A stretch of 64,000 nucleotides of DNA from an uncultured Paracoccaceae bacterium (lineage in GTDB: Bacteria > Pseudomonadota > Alphaproteobacteria > Rhodobacterales > Rhodobacteraceae). A model generated the notes under the pieces. It made no database searches, had not been told where the DNA came from, and saw nothing but the letters and a program-made list of their open reading frames with translations. Positions 45,644 through 54,613 of the stretch are shown here, piece after piece; position 1 is the stretch's first letter; each line of letters opens with the position of its first letter. The translations under genes and the position numbers were made by a program. The DNA is taken from contig CANMEQ010000002.1 in assembly GCA_947497065.1 (NCBI GenBank), positions 372,001-436,000 of the forward strand, written 5' to 3'.

Positions 45644-46065
45644 TCAAGGTCTCCGGTTTGGTCTCGTTTGAAGGTCAGGGACAGCCGCGCAGGCCCATCT
45701 GGGGCGCTGTATTCGACTGCATCGGCGCAGTGCAGGATCAGGCCAATGCCGCGGCCGCTTTCGGCGAGCGGGTCCAAGGCCGCGAGGTCGACCGCGTGAT
45801 CACGCGGGTCAAATGGGTTGGCGCCTTCAGCTTCAAACAGCTCGATAAGCACGGCATCGGGGTTGATCGTGGCGTCAACGTCAATCACGGCAGAAGCTGG
45901 CGCGCCTGCGTGTTTCACCACGTTCGTCAAAGCCTCAGAGAGGCAGATTTGGAACCTGACCAACACAGCAGGGGGCAACGCCTCGGCGACGTGCGCGCAC
46001 AGGGCAACGACCATCGGGTCGACGGCGTCCAATGTGTTGGGCATATGGAAATGGTGAGGGTTCAC
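45640..46065 (-). CDS. HATPase anti-sigma-factor-like serine kinase
   Basis: The 141-residue protein is an RsbW/SpoIIAB-type GHKL ATPase: N-box SEALTNVVKHAGAPAS near residues 43-58 and G2-like SGRGIGLILHC near 103-113. Proteins of this class bind a target (classically a sigma factor) and phosphorylate a STAS antagonist. It begins with GTG overlapping the STAS stop; a second start, ATG, lies at codon 8. No sigma factor gene is adjacent, so its output partner may be a protein of the polysaccharide apparatus or a distant sigma factor (inference). Confidence 0.88.
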   Translation of the reverse strand: MNPHHFHMPNTLDAVDPMVVALCAHVAEALPPAVLVRFQICLSEALTNVVKHAGAPASAVIDVDATINPDAVLIELFEAEGANPFDPRDHAVDLAALDPLAESGRGIGLILHCADAVEYSAPDGPARLSLTFKRDQTGDLE

Positions 46066-46406
46066 TGGTTTTCGGCCAATTTCTGAACAGCCGCGTCCGC
46101 GGAGGTATAGACGGTGAAGACTTTATCCATGCGGCAAATCTGAAACATCTGAGCCACATCCGCGTTCAAGCCACATACGACCAGATCGCCGCGATGGCCG
46201 ACCCGTTTGAGCACACCCACCAAAGCGCCGAGGCCTGATGAATCGACGAAGGTAACCGTGCCGAAATCAATAATCAGCTGGCTCGCACCGTCTTCGATCA
46301 GGGCGACAACCGCGTCTTTGAAGGCTTTGGCATTGACCGCCGTCAGACGTTCGACACCTGGACGGACGACGGTGATGTCTTTGGGGTGTTGGGTGGTGTG
46401 GATCAT
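46062..46406 (-). CDS. STAS-domain anti-sigma factor antagonist
   Basis: The 114-residue single-domain protein matches RsbV/SpoIIAA: VRPGVERLTAVNAKAFKD near the start and the phospho-acceptor segment FVDSSGLGALVGVLK near residues 51-65, with the serine pair intact. The phosphorylation state should be set by the kinase encoded downstream and the phosphatase encoded upstream. It begins 4 bases after the phosphatase stop and overlaps the kinase gene by 4 bases. Confidence 0.92.
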   Translation of the reverse strand: MIHTTQHPKDITVVRPGVERLTAVNAKAFKDAVVALIEDGASQLIIDFGTVTFVDSSGLGALVGVLKRVGHRGDLVVCGLNADVAQMFQICRMDKVFTVYTSADAAVQKLAENQ

Positions 46407-46410
46407 GACG

Positions 46411-47589
46411 TTACTTTCTTTCGAGTGCGACGACTGTGAGGTCGTCTTCTAGAGGGGGGCCCGCACGCCACGCTGCGAGGGCTGCCACGATATCAACGGG
46501 AACTTGTTCGACGCCGACATTTGAGAGGTTCTGTGCAATGGATCGCACGCGATCATTGCCAAATGGTTCACCGGACGGATTTTCAGCTTCGGCCGCGCCG
46601 TCAGAGCAGATGACGAGGGCCGAGCCGCGGCTGAGTGTGTGTGTGTTGTTTTCATAACGTGCGAAGGGGAGCATCCCCACGGGCATACCGCCATCGCCCA
46701 AGGGCAGCGTGTCGCCTGTGGTGTCGACGAGATAGGGTGACGGATAGCCCGCCTGACAGAATATCAATTGACCGGTGTGGCGGTTGATGATCCCGCAAAA
46801 CATGGTGAAGTAATCATCGTCATCCGATGTGCTAAATCGGGCGTTCAGGGCGGCAACGAGGGCGGCGGGGTCGGGTTTGCCGCTGTCATCAAAGCCGTGG
46901 GTGCGGAAGTAGTCGGGCGATACAAGGTGACCGATTGCGACGGACATGAGTGACGCCCGCACGCCGTGGCCGGACACATCGACCGCATAAAATCCAAGCA
47001 TGTCGTCGCTCACTTCGAAGCATCCGAACATGTCGCCCGATACAATGGCCGAAGGGGCAAAAGCGGAGGCCACGTGAAAGCCTAAAAGGTCGTCGTGCAG
47101 GTCTGGCAAGAGTTGACGTTGCGCGTTGGCGGCAGCGCGCAGGTCCGCTTCGATCAGGTCATTTTTCTCTTTGAGGGCGCGGGTGCGTTCGGCGAGTTCT
47201 TTGGCGTGATTGATCAGCCGTGTTGCCGCGCGAATGCGGGCCTTGAGGGTTTCAGTTGATCCGCCCTTGGTGATGAAATCGTCGGCCCCGGAACGCAGGG
47301 CATCTTCGCGGACCTCGGTATCATCGGCGCCGGTGACGACGATGACGTGAACGTAATGATCGAGGTCAAGCTGCCGAATGGCGCGCGTCAGTGCGATCCC
47401 GTCGAGGTTGGGCATCTCGATGTCGCTGATGAGAATTTGAATGTCGGTGTTTCTAATGAGGTCCAGGGCCGCTGCGCCGTCTTCTGCCTCAATAGCCTGA
47501 TATCCCAAGGCGTTGATGAGGCTGCACAGGTAGAGGCGCTGGAGTTCGCTGTCTTCTGCAACAATTACTTTTAAAGGCGAGGCGGACAT
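46411..47589 (-). CDS. Response regulator with PP2C (SpoIIE/RsbU-type) phosphatase output
   Basis: The 392-residue protein has a receiver domain (KVIVAEDSELQRLYL, phospho-aspartate in ILISDIEMPNLDG near residue 55, and VVTGADD near 85) at residues about 5-122. A coiled-coil linker follows (AKELAERTRALKEKNDLIEADLRAAANAQRQLLP), and then a SpoIIE phosphatase domain with SGDMFGCF and YAVDVSGHGVRASL metal-binding aspartates and LVICSDGAAEAEN near 345. It would dephosphorylate the STAS protein when its receiver is activated. The start at 47589 has GTTAAAGAG upstream; the open frame runs back to 47832 without family similarity. It is the first gene of the operon. No dedicated histidine kinase is adjacent, but a hybrid kinase gene lies 1 kb away. 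Confidence 0.92.
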   Translation of the reverse strand: MSASPLKVIVAEDSELQRLYLCSLINALGYQAIEAEDGAAALDLIRNTDIQILISDIEMPNLDGIALTRAIRQLDLDHYVHVIVVTGADDTEVREDALRSGADDFITKGGSTETLKARIRAATRLINHAKELAERTRALKEKNDLIEADLRAAANAQRQLLPDLHDDLLGFHVASAFAPSAIVSGDMFGCFEVSDDMLGFYAVDVSGHGVRASLMSVAIGHLVSPDYFRTHGFDDSGKPDPAALVAALNARFSTSDDDDYFTMFCGIINRHTGQLIFCQAGYPSPYLVDTTGDTLPLGDGGMPVGMLPFARYENNTHTLSRGSALVICSDGAAEAENPSGEPFGNDRVRSIAQNLSNVGVEQVPVDIVAALAAWRAGPPLEDDLTVVALERK

Positions 47590-48165
47590 GAAACTACTCT
47601 TTAACTTTTCACGCATTGAGCGCGCGCCCGTGGCGGGTACGGCTGACTGTTCGGATGAAGTCTGGCAGGCAAAAGTGTTATAATGTTGACATCCTGATGA
47701 TTTAGTAGGGTTTGAACGCAATCCTGTCTCGGGGAGATTTTTCTGATGTGGATCAATCTTAGCGTGCGGGGTGTGGTCCGGCAATGGCCGTCCATTTCGT
47801 GGAATTGAGGATGGTGCGTCATGGCGTGTCATACATTTTTATACCAAGGGAGAGCCATGACGTCTGCGCGCAGGCGGATAGAGGTGGTGGGGCAAAAGAA
47901 AGGAGGCGCTATCCGAAAGGGTATTTCAAGCTTACCCGAGCAGGACGAGGCGCATGATTTTGTTTGGATGTGTAATGTCTGCGCAAAGGTTTTTTGAACG
48001 GGCGGTTTTGCAGCTATATCAGGTCGTTCACATTTATCGGGTATAGCTCCGACGGGTCATGCCGGATGGGCCACCTATCCGAATGGGACTGAGCCTACCC
48101 CGATGCCTAGGTGGTCTCATCCGTAGAACGTGATAACTATGAGATGGACCCAGAAGGAAAAACGA
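47590..48165 (+). other. Divergent regulatory interval
   Basis: This 576-base gap separates the polysaccharide operon (leftward) from the sensor pair (rightward). It contains the candidate small ORF at 47857 and an inverted repeat CCACCTA (48071-48077) / TAGGTGG (48108-48114) upstream of the molybdopterin-like gene. No clear sigma-70 promoter stands out. Confidence 0.4.
47857..47997 (+). CDS. Candidate 46-residue small protein with a CxxC pair
   Basis: An ATG at 47857 follows AAGGGAGAG with ideal spacing and opens a 46-codon frame ending with TGA at 47995-47997. The product is strongly basic at the N-terminus (SARRRIEVVGQKKGGAIRKG) and ends in a C-N-V-C motif near residues 39-42. I recognise no family. 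The good ribosome-binding site argues for translation; several rare-looking codons (ATA, AGG) and the lack of a clear promoter argue against. Confidence 0.35.
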   Translation: MTSARRRIEVVGQKKGGAIRKGISSLPEQDEAHDFVWMCNVCAKVF

Positions 48166-48654
48166 ATGTTGAATTATATCAAAGCCCCGATCCTCGTCGC
48201 CGCTTTTCTGGCTGGCACACCTATGGTGCATGCGCAAGACGCAACAAAACCAATTTTGACCATTTCCGGGTCTGCAATTGCGGAAGACGTCACATACGAA
48301 CGGGCCGCACTGATGGACCTGCCGGCAGCGATGATTGAGACGAGTACGATCTGGACCGAAGGGGTTAGCACATTTACGGGTGTTTCGCTCGCGGATTTGG
48401 TGGATGAACTGGGTATCGAGGGCGGCACGATTGTGGCGACGGCTGTGAATGATTACGCCGTGGAAATCCCAGTTGAAGATGCCGTGGAAGGTGGCCCGAT
48501 CGTGGCCTATTTGATGGACGGCAAAGAAATGTCGCTGCGGGACAAAGGACCGCTTTGGGTCGTGTATCCGTACGATAGTGACGCGTCTTACCGGACCGAG
48601 GTGATCTATTCGCGCAGTATTTGGCAACTCGACAGGTTAGAGTTCCTAGACTAG
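48166..48654 (+). CDS. Secreted molybdopterin-oxidoreductase-domain-like protein
   Basis: The 162-residue product begins with a signal peptide (MLNYIKAPILVAAFLAGTPMVHAQ). The mature part resembles a shortened oxidoreductase molybdopterin-binding domain (PF00174-like). The segment FTGVSLADLVDELGI, then VNDYAVEIPVEDA and GPIVAYLMDGKEM, then GPLWVVYPYD and the tail YSRSIWQLDRLEF, follow the family order. The cysteine that ligates molybdenum in sulfite-oxidase relatives is absent, so it probably binds something other than active Moco. The ATG at 48166 is preceded by AAGGA; an in-frame start 36 bases upstream lies before this site. It precedes the hybrid kinase by 33 bases and may be its periplasmic sensing partner (inference). 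Confidence 0.78.
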   Translation: MLNYIKAPILVAAFLAGTPMVHAQDATKPILTISGSAIAEDVTYERAALMDLPAAMIETSTIWTEGVSTFTGVSLADLVDELGIEGGTIVATAVNDYAVEIPVEDAVEGGPIVAYLMDGKEMSLRDKGPLWVVYPYDSDASYRTEVIYSRSIWQLDRLEFLD

Positions 48655-48687
48655 TCAAATTTAGTGAAGCCATAGAAAGACAGGAAT

Positions 48688-51192
48688 TTGTCAACTCTCT
48701 CCCTCAAACGCGCCCGGCGTGGCCGCATATTTGCGGCCCTTGCCGGGCTCGTCGCCTTAGGGTCCATTGTCTTTCTGGCGATGAATGTGACCTATGAGGT
48801 GCGATTGCTCGGGTCGGCCCGGTCTGACAATGTGCAGTGGTCGTTGGGTCAGGCGCAGGTGGAGTTTTTAGAGTTTCAACGGGAGCTTTACCGCGCGCCT
48901 GTTGATCTGTCGGCGTTACGCCAAGAATTTGATATTTTTTATAGCCGGATCGCTACGATCCGTGAGGCCTCTGTGTATCAAGAACTGCGCGACACAGAGG
49001 TTGCCGGAGAGCATCTTGATCGGGTGACGGCCTTTCTTGACGCAGCTGTTCCTCTCATCGACGCGCCGGATGCGGAGCTCACCCAGCAGTTGCCGGTCTT
49101 GTCCGCGCTGTCGCAGAGCGCGGATTCTGATGTGCGCGCCTTGTCGGCCTCTGGTCTGGATGTGTTTGCCCAAAGATCGGACGCGCAGCGGGCTGAGGTG
49201 TCGCGGACGCTCATCCAATTGGGGCTGGCGGTTGCGGTGCTGATCGCAGTTTTGATGCTTTCGGTCGTGGTTTTGAACCGACTAAATGCGCGGATTTCCA
49301 AGCGCGAGCGTGAAAAATACCAAACGCGGACACGGATGCAAATCGTGATGTCAACGTCCTTGGATGGGGTGATTGTGTGTGACGCGGAGGGAAAAATCCT
49401 GAACTTTAGCCCGGCCGCAGAGGATATTTTTGACCGGGTTGAAGCCGATGTGTTGGGCAAGGATATCGGTCAGGTGATCGTGCCGGAGCATTTGCGCGAG
49501 ATGCATGATGCTGGCATGAAACGGATGCGGGAACACGGTGAGAAACGGGTGGTCGGCAAGGGCCGCGTGCAGCTTGAAGCCATGCGCAGGGATGGCAGCA
49601 TTTTCCCCATAGAATTGGCCATTCAAACCGCTGTCACGGACAGTGGCGACGACATCTTTATTGCGTTTCTACGCGACATTACGGAACACGTGGCAGCGCA
49701 AGCGGAACTGGTTGAGGCGCGTGACAAGGCGTTGGCCGGTGAAAAGCTCAAGACCGTTTTTCTGTCGACCATGAGCCATGAAATTCGCACACCGTTAAAT
49801 GGGTTGCTGGGTAATATGAGCCTGTTGCGCGACACTGATCTGGATGAAAAACAAAGCCGGTTTGTTGGTTATATGGAAACCTCTGGTCGGCTTTTGATGA
49901 GCCATATTTCAGACGTTCTGGATATTACGCGCTATGATGCCGGCAAGCTGAATACGAAAAATGAACCGGTGAATGTCAAACGTCTCGTTCAGGATATCGT
50001 GGATAATCAACGCGGTATGGCGTCGAACAACGAAACATCTATCTCGTGGGACTGGACGGGCGAGCAGGTTGATTGGGTCTTTTCCGATTATGACCGCTTG
50101 CAACATGTGATGATCAACCTCATCGGAAATGCTGTGAAATTCACGCGGCGTGGCGAGGTTGAGGTGGCGATCCAGACCTCCGGGACACCAGATGACTTGG
50201 AGCTTTTGATTAAGATTATCGACACGGGGCCGGGCATGTCTGATGATTTGGCCAAACGTGTGTTCGATGATTTTGTGACAGGAAATACGGCCTATGACCG
50301 TGATGTGGGGGGCACAGGGCTTGGGCTAAGTATCGCGAAACGGTTCGTTCATGCCATGGGCGGCGAAATTGGTGTGGACAGCCGTTTGGGCGAGGGCAGT
50401 ACGTTTTGGGTGAAACTGCCGGCCAAGCAGGCGAAGGCCCCTGAGGTGATCGAGGAGACGCCGAAAACCTTCGTGCCGGGCCGTGCGATGAAGATACTTT
50501 TGGTTGAAGACAACGAGATCAACCGAATGCTGACCCGCGAGATGCTGCAAATGGACGGGCATACGGTGGTAGAGGCCCATGATGGGCGCGAAGGGGTCGA
50601 GGCCGCGAATGCCGCGCCTTACGATTTGATCTTGATGGATATCAGCATGCCGGTTTTGGATGGTCGCCATGCCACCCGCGAAATTCGGGGGGGCACCGGC
50701 CCGTGCCGCGATGTGACGATCATTGCGTTAACTGCGAATGCGATGATGGAGGAGCAAAAAGAGTTCTTGGCTGACGGTATGAACGGCATTTTGACCAAAC
50801 CCCTGTCGCGCGAGGCGCTGCGAGATCTTCTGGGCAGCACCGAAAGCACGGTGACTGAGCGCCAAACGTCATTGATTGATATGGAGCATGTGGCGAAAAC
50901 CAAGGACATGCTGGGCGAAGAGACCTTTGCTAAATTGCGGACCCGTTTTGTGGGTGAGGTCGAGGATTTGAAGGCTTGGTTGGCTTCTGACGTAGCGCAA
51001 GATTTCCTTGAAATCGGGGCGCATTCGCACAAGGTGGCGGGAAGTGCTGCTGTTTTCGGGGCCACGGAGCTTAGTGAGACGTTGAAGGCGATTGAGGTTG
51101 CCGCCAAGCGTGGTGATGAGGGCGCGGTTGCGGCGCATACAGCCGAATTGGCTGATGTCTGGGCGCAAACGAAGGCGGAACTGTCAGCCTGA
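48688..51192 (+). CDS. Hybrid sensor histidine kinase with receiver and HPt domains
   Basis: The 834-residue inner-membrane kinase has two membrane helices (about residues 12-34 and 165-190) flanking a periplasmic helical sensor, and a PAS domain (about 210-325, MSTSLDGVIVCDAEGKILNFSP). A HisKA/HATPase pair follows, with the phospho-histidine in STMSHEIRTPLNG near 362 and the G boxes DTGPGMSDD and GGTGLGLSIAKRF. Next are a receiver (LLVEDNEINRML, phospho-aspartate in DLILMDISMP near 652) and a C-terminal HPt domain with histidine in GAHSHKVAGSA near 779. This is an ArcB/LuxQ-style phosphorelay. The start is TTG with AGGA upstream. A possible downstream partner is the receiver-phosphatase encoded at 46411-47589. 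Confidence 0.93.
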   Translation: MSTLSLKRARRGRIFAALAGLVALGSIVFLAMNVTYEVRLLGSARSDNVQWSLGQAQVEFLEFQRELYRAPVDLSALRQEFDIFYSRIATIREASVYQELRDTEVAGEHLDRVTAFLDAAVPLIDAPDAELTQQLPVLSALSQSADSDVRALSASGLDVFAQRSDAQRAEVSRTLIQLGLAVAVLIAVLMLSVVVLNRLNARISKREREKYQTRTRMQIVMSTSLDGVIVCDAEGKILNFSPAAEDIFDRVEADVLGKDIGQVIVPEHLREMHDAGMKRMREHGEKRVVGKGRVQLEAMRRDGSIFPIELAIQTAVTDSGDDIFIAFLRDITEHVAAQAELVEARDKALAGEKLKTVFLSTMSHEIRTPLNGLLGNMSLLRDTDLDEKQSRFVGYMETSGRLLMSHISDVLDITRYDAGKLNTKNEPVNVKRLVQDIVDNQRGMASNNETSISWDWTGEQVDWVFSDYDRLQHVMINLIGNAVKFTRRGEVEVAIQTSGTPDDLELLIKIIDTGPGMSDDLAKRVFDDFVTGNTAYDRDVGGTGLGLSIAKRFVHAMGGEIGVDSRLGEGSTFWVKLPAKQAKAPEVIEETPKTFVPGRAMKILLVEDNEINRMLTREMLQMDGHTVVEAHDGREGVEAANAAPYDLILMDISMPVLDGRHATREIRGGTGPCRDVTIIALTANAMMEEQKEFLADGMNGILTKPLSREALRDLLGSTESTVTERQTSLIDMEHVAKTKDMLGEETFAKLRTRFVGEVEDLKAWLASDVAQDFLEIGAHSHKVAGSAAVFGATELSETLKAIEVAAKRGDEGAVAAHTAELADVWAQTKAELSA

Positions 51193-51193
51193 T

Positions 51194-52804
51194 TTAGAAG
51201 TCAAATCGATAGCTCAGCGACAGGCTGCCTCCGCTCAGGCCGGGGCCGGGGCTGTCCCCGCGGTTCCACGGGAAGCGGTTGTTGCTGTAATTGCTGTAAG
51301 ACAGCTGCCAATCGTCTGAAATGCGGTAGCTGGCCGTGTAGCTGTAGTCGGGATCAAATTCGCCCTGTGCGCCTGGGAAATACAGGTTTGCCGTCGCGCC
51401 GATCCGCAGCTTGTCGGTTACGCTGTAGCCGCAAGACAGGCTCACGCGGCTGTCTATCGGGTTGGGCAGGCCTAGCCCAGATGTGCACGCGATCGCACGC
51501 CCGTTTGGCAAGGTCAGCTTGGGCAGTGTGATATTGGCCCGCAGGGTTCCGTTGCCCAAGGCATCAAGAAGGCCCTCGTCGTATCGACCACCATAATTTG
51601 AGTACCCGATATTGATTTTATCGTTGATGCGGTAGGTGAACGCATAGGTGAAGTCGGGGTCGAAATCCTGCTGTTGTGCATGGTTCGCGTATTCAACCAG
51701 TGAAAACCGCAAGGATAGGTTTTCGGTGATATTGCCGCTGCATCCCAAATTTGCCCGCAATTTCCCTAGACCATCGCTGCCGTTGCTGCGTTCGTAGCTG
51801 AGGCTGGTGCTGGTGGTGAACGAACAACGCAGGTTGGTGCGCTCGGCAAAGCTGAGGTTCGGGGGCGGATCTTGCGAGACGGTTTCGGGCGCGCTTGGAG
51901 GGGCGGGAGCGGGTGTTTGTGGACGGAGCGTGAGGGGCGCCGCGGGAGCAGGAGCAGAGACCGAGACGGGGCGCGGCGGTGGGATGTCATTTGGAACAGA
52001 AAGGTCGAGAATCCCCCCGTCATCTTCCGGGGGATTTTCTTCGGGGGGAATGTCTGGCGCGGATTGGGGTGCGTCGCGGGGCTCTTGTGTGTCTGGAAGG
52101 CCCAGAGTGTTATCCGCAGGGCTCTCAATGGCTGCGATCTCGGCTTCAGCCACGTCTTGGGTGGCGTCTGTAATCTGCTCCTCTGGCACGGGCGGACCTG
52201 AGACGAGCACGGGCGGTGGGGCTGCGGTGGAGGGGGGCGGCGGAAGTGTATCCGACGGTGAGCTGTCGCGCTGGGGGCGTGGCGGTTCGGGGGGCGCGGC
52301 GGGCGGGGTGCCGGTGCCTGCCAGAACCCATGCGGCCAAGTAGCGCGACACAGTCTCGCCGGTTTCGTTTTGTGGGGGCGCGGGGGCAGGTGCCCCTGTC
52401 GCAGGCACCGAAAATGTTGTGCCATCATTGCTTGTAACTTCACAGGCGACCGCTTCGACACAGGTGAGGGTGACCCGTTCGGCTGCGTCACGCGTGCCTT
52501 TCGAAACATGGCCTGAGCCATCCGGAAAGAGGGTATACGTCCAATCGCCGATCTGTCCGGTCTGGTAGCGTGACCAGAAGAAGGGGTTTGGAACATCGAC
52601 GATCACTTCTTGGGCGCCGGGGGCCGCAGGGGCCATCGTATCGAGAAACCCGTCGCCGGGGACGTTTAAAGGGGTGTCTTCGGGCACATCTTGGGCAGCG
52701 GTTGGGACTGCGAGCACGATTGCGCAGGCCAAGGTCAGGCAAGACCCCGTCCGCGCAATGGGAGGGCGTCTCAAAAAGGGGCTTAGTTTCTCGTACACTG
52801 ACAT
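51194..52804 (-). CDS. Putative outer-membrane protein with proline-rich middle
   Basis: The 536-residue protein is not a family I can name. From the ATG at 52804 it has a signal peptide (TGSCLTLACAIVLAVPTAAQ). A folded N-terminal part of about 130 residues with paired cysteines (CVEAVACEV) follows, then a long disordered stretch rich in proline and acidic residues (about 140-320). The C-terminal 210 residues consist of alternating strands with repeated aromatic patterns (IGYSNYGGRYDEGLL, LSYSNYSNNRFPWN) ending in phenylalanine, as in beta-barrels. The open frame extends to 52861. It is convergent with the hybrid kinase, with 1 base between stops. Confidence 0.72.
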   Translation of the reverse strand: MSVYEKLSPFLRRPPIARTGSCLTLACAIVLAVPTAAQDVPEDTPLNVPGDGFLDTMAPAAPGAQEVIVDVPNPFFWSRYQTGQIGDWTYTLFPDGSGHVSKGTRDAAERVTLTCVEAVACEVTSNDGTTFSVPATGAPAPAPPQNETGETVSRYLAAWVLAGTGTPPAAPPEPPRPQRDSSPSDTLPPPPSTAAPPPVLVSGPPVPEEQITDATQDVAEAEIAAIESPADNTLGLPDTQEPRDAPQSAPDIPPEENPPEDDGGILDLSVPNDIPPPRPVSVSAPAPAAPLTLRPQTPAPAPPSAPETVSQDPPPNLSFAERTNLRCSFTTSTSLSYERSNGSDGLGKLRANLGCSGNITENLSLRFSLVEYANHAQQQDFDPDFTYAFTYRINDKINIGYSNYGGRYDEGLLDALGNGTLRANITLPKLTLPNGRAIACTSGLGLPNPIDSRVSLSCGYSVTDKLRIGATANLYFPGAQGEFDPDYSYTASYRISDDWQLSYSNYSNNRFPWNRGDSPGPGLSGGSLSLSYRFDF

Positions 52805-53000
52805 AACCCGGCTACGCGTCGATCTGCCGAATTGCCCAAATGTATCAGGGGCTGACGGCACTTACATTTTGTAGTTTACGATGTTGCATGGGGTTCGACC
52901 ATTCCCCACGTGAGAGCGATCTGTGATGCCGGCAAATGGGTAACACTGGCGTTTGTGCGCAGGGGCAAATTGTGGTGCTTCGGGCTGCCCGTGGGCGGAG

Positions 53001-54539
53001 TTAGAATAACGACAGTTGGCCGTCAAGTTTGTCTTTTGGTTTTTTGGTGCGACGGGGTGGGCGGCTTCGGCTGCCGAGTTTTTGGAACACGTCGTTTGCC
53101 GACCTGCGGAAATCGCTGTCTTTGCGCCGCTCGAATATGCGGGTTTTGGCCTCTTTCGCGGTGGCGTCATGATCGACGATGGGGGCTGGATAATCCTGAC
53201 CGATTTGAAACGGCACGTCATCAATGAGTGTGCGTTTCCAGGTCCATGGCGCATGAATGAATTCCTGCGGGACCTGTCGAAGCTCGGGCACCCATTTGCG
53301 GATAAAGGCACCGCTTGGGTCGTGTTCCTTGGATTGTTTGATGGGGTTGTAGACACGCACTGTGTTGATCCCGGTCACGCCGGATTGCATTTGCATCTGG
53401 CTGTAGTGGATGCCGGGTTCATAGTCGGTAAATGCCCGCGCGAGGTGGTGACCCGTAATGCGCCAATCTAGCCAGAGTTGATAGCTGGCAAAGCTGACCA
53501 GCATGGCGCGCATTCGGAATGTGATCCAACCGTCTGTGACAAGGTTGCGCATGCAGGCATCGATGAACGGGTAGCCTGTTTGTCCTGTGGTCCAGGCCTG
53601 AAAATATGCTTCGTTGTGAGCGTCTTCGCGAAGCCCTTCATAGGCGGGGTGCATGCACCGGGTTTCTATTTCGGGCTGGTCTTCGATTTTTTGTACAAAG
53701 TGGCAGCGCCACGCCAGACGGGACCCGAATGTGTTGAGGTTGCGCCCGAAGGTTTTCTTTTCAAGCGGGGAAAGCTGGGCCCGCCGTGCGGTTGTGGTTT
53801 TGATCACCTCGCGCACGGACAATGTTCCCCAGGCCAAATGCGCAGAGAGCCGAGAGCAGGATTTTTCGGACGCGCCGGGCGCGGAGATGTGGCGCAGATA
53901 TCCTTGGGATCGCTGCGTGAGGAAACTGTCGAGATCGGCGAGGGCGGCATCGCGACCGCCCTGTTGAACCTTGCCGTGAAGCGCGGCACCAAACATCGGG
54001 TGATCTTTCCTGGGCAAAGGATCAGAGACGAGGTTTGGAGCGGGCGTTAGGGCCACCGGTGTGGGAGTGAGCGGGGCGGCCATGCGGGCATTGCGGATGC
54101 CCGACCAGTCATCGCGGCTGCGCAGCTTGCGCACGACGCCGTTTGATGGCGCTTCGTGGAGCGTGACATTGGCGGCGGCGAGATGGTGGGCCACAGCGAT
54201 GTCACGGGCATACGTCCAAGCATTTCCCGTCTCTTCGTGGGTGAAAACATCTCGCACATTCCAGTGTTTGATCAGGTCGTTGAACACGTCGACGGCGTGG
54301 CCGGCTTTGACGATCAAAGGTTGGCCGAGCTGGCTGAGGTCTTTGTTCAGGCTCGTGAGACAATCGTGGATGAAATGCCAATGGCGGCGTGCGGCGTCGG
54401 GTTGGCTCCAATAGTCAGGCTCGACGATATAGAGGGGAATGACGGGGCGGTTGGTTTGAGCAGCGGACAGGAGGGGCGCATGGTCTTGGACCCTGAGGTC
54501 GCGTTTGAACCACACGATGCAAGATGGTTGAGACATCAA
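53001..54539 (-). CDS. FAD-dependent photolyase/cryptochrome family protein
   Basis: The 512-residue protein has an N-terminal photolyase alpha/beta domain ([18 protein letters not shown]) and a C-terminal FAD-binding helical domain. Recognisable segments are [12 protein letters not shown] near residue 235-246, [21 protein letters not shown] near 315-335, [19 protein letters not shown] near 337-355, and [22 protein letters not shown] near 375-398. The family either repairs cyclobutane pyrimidine dimers with light or acts as a blue-light sensor; sequence here does not decide. No FeS-cluster cysteine quartet is apparent. The neighbouring ABC1 kinase gene on the same strand ends 74 bases upstream. 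Confidence 0.9.
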   Translation of the reverse strand: MMSQPSCIVWFKRDLRVQDHAPLLSAAQTNRPVIPLYIVEPDYWSQPDAARRHWHFIHDCLTSLNKDLSQLGQPLIVKAGHAVDVFNDLIKHWNVRDVFTHEETGNAWTYARDIAVAHHLAAANVTLHEAPSNGVVRKLRSRDDWSGIRNARMAAPLTPTPVALTPAPNLVSDPLPRKDHPMFGAALHGKVQQGGRDAALADLDSFLTQRSQGYLRHISAPGASEKSCSRLSAHLAWGTLSVREVIKTTTARRAQLSPLEKKTFGRNLNTFGSRLAWRCHFVQKIEDQPEIETRCMHPAYEGLREDAHNEAYFQAWTTGQTGYPFIDACMRNLVTDGWITFRMRAMLVSFASYQLWLDWRITGHHLARAFTDYEPGIHYSQMQMQSGVTGINTVRVYNPIKQSKEHDPSGAFIRKWVPELRQVPQEFIHAPWTWKRTLIDDVPFQIGQDYPAPIVDHDATAKEAKTRIFERRKDSDFRRSANDVFQKLGSRSRPPRRTKKPKDKLDGQLSLF

Positions 54540-54613
54540 AATTATCGACCTCCTGTGTGTTTGGTGTGGGGGCTGGCCCGTTTCGAGTGTCGCTGCATCT
54601 GGTAACGGATGGG

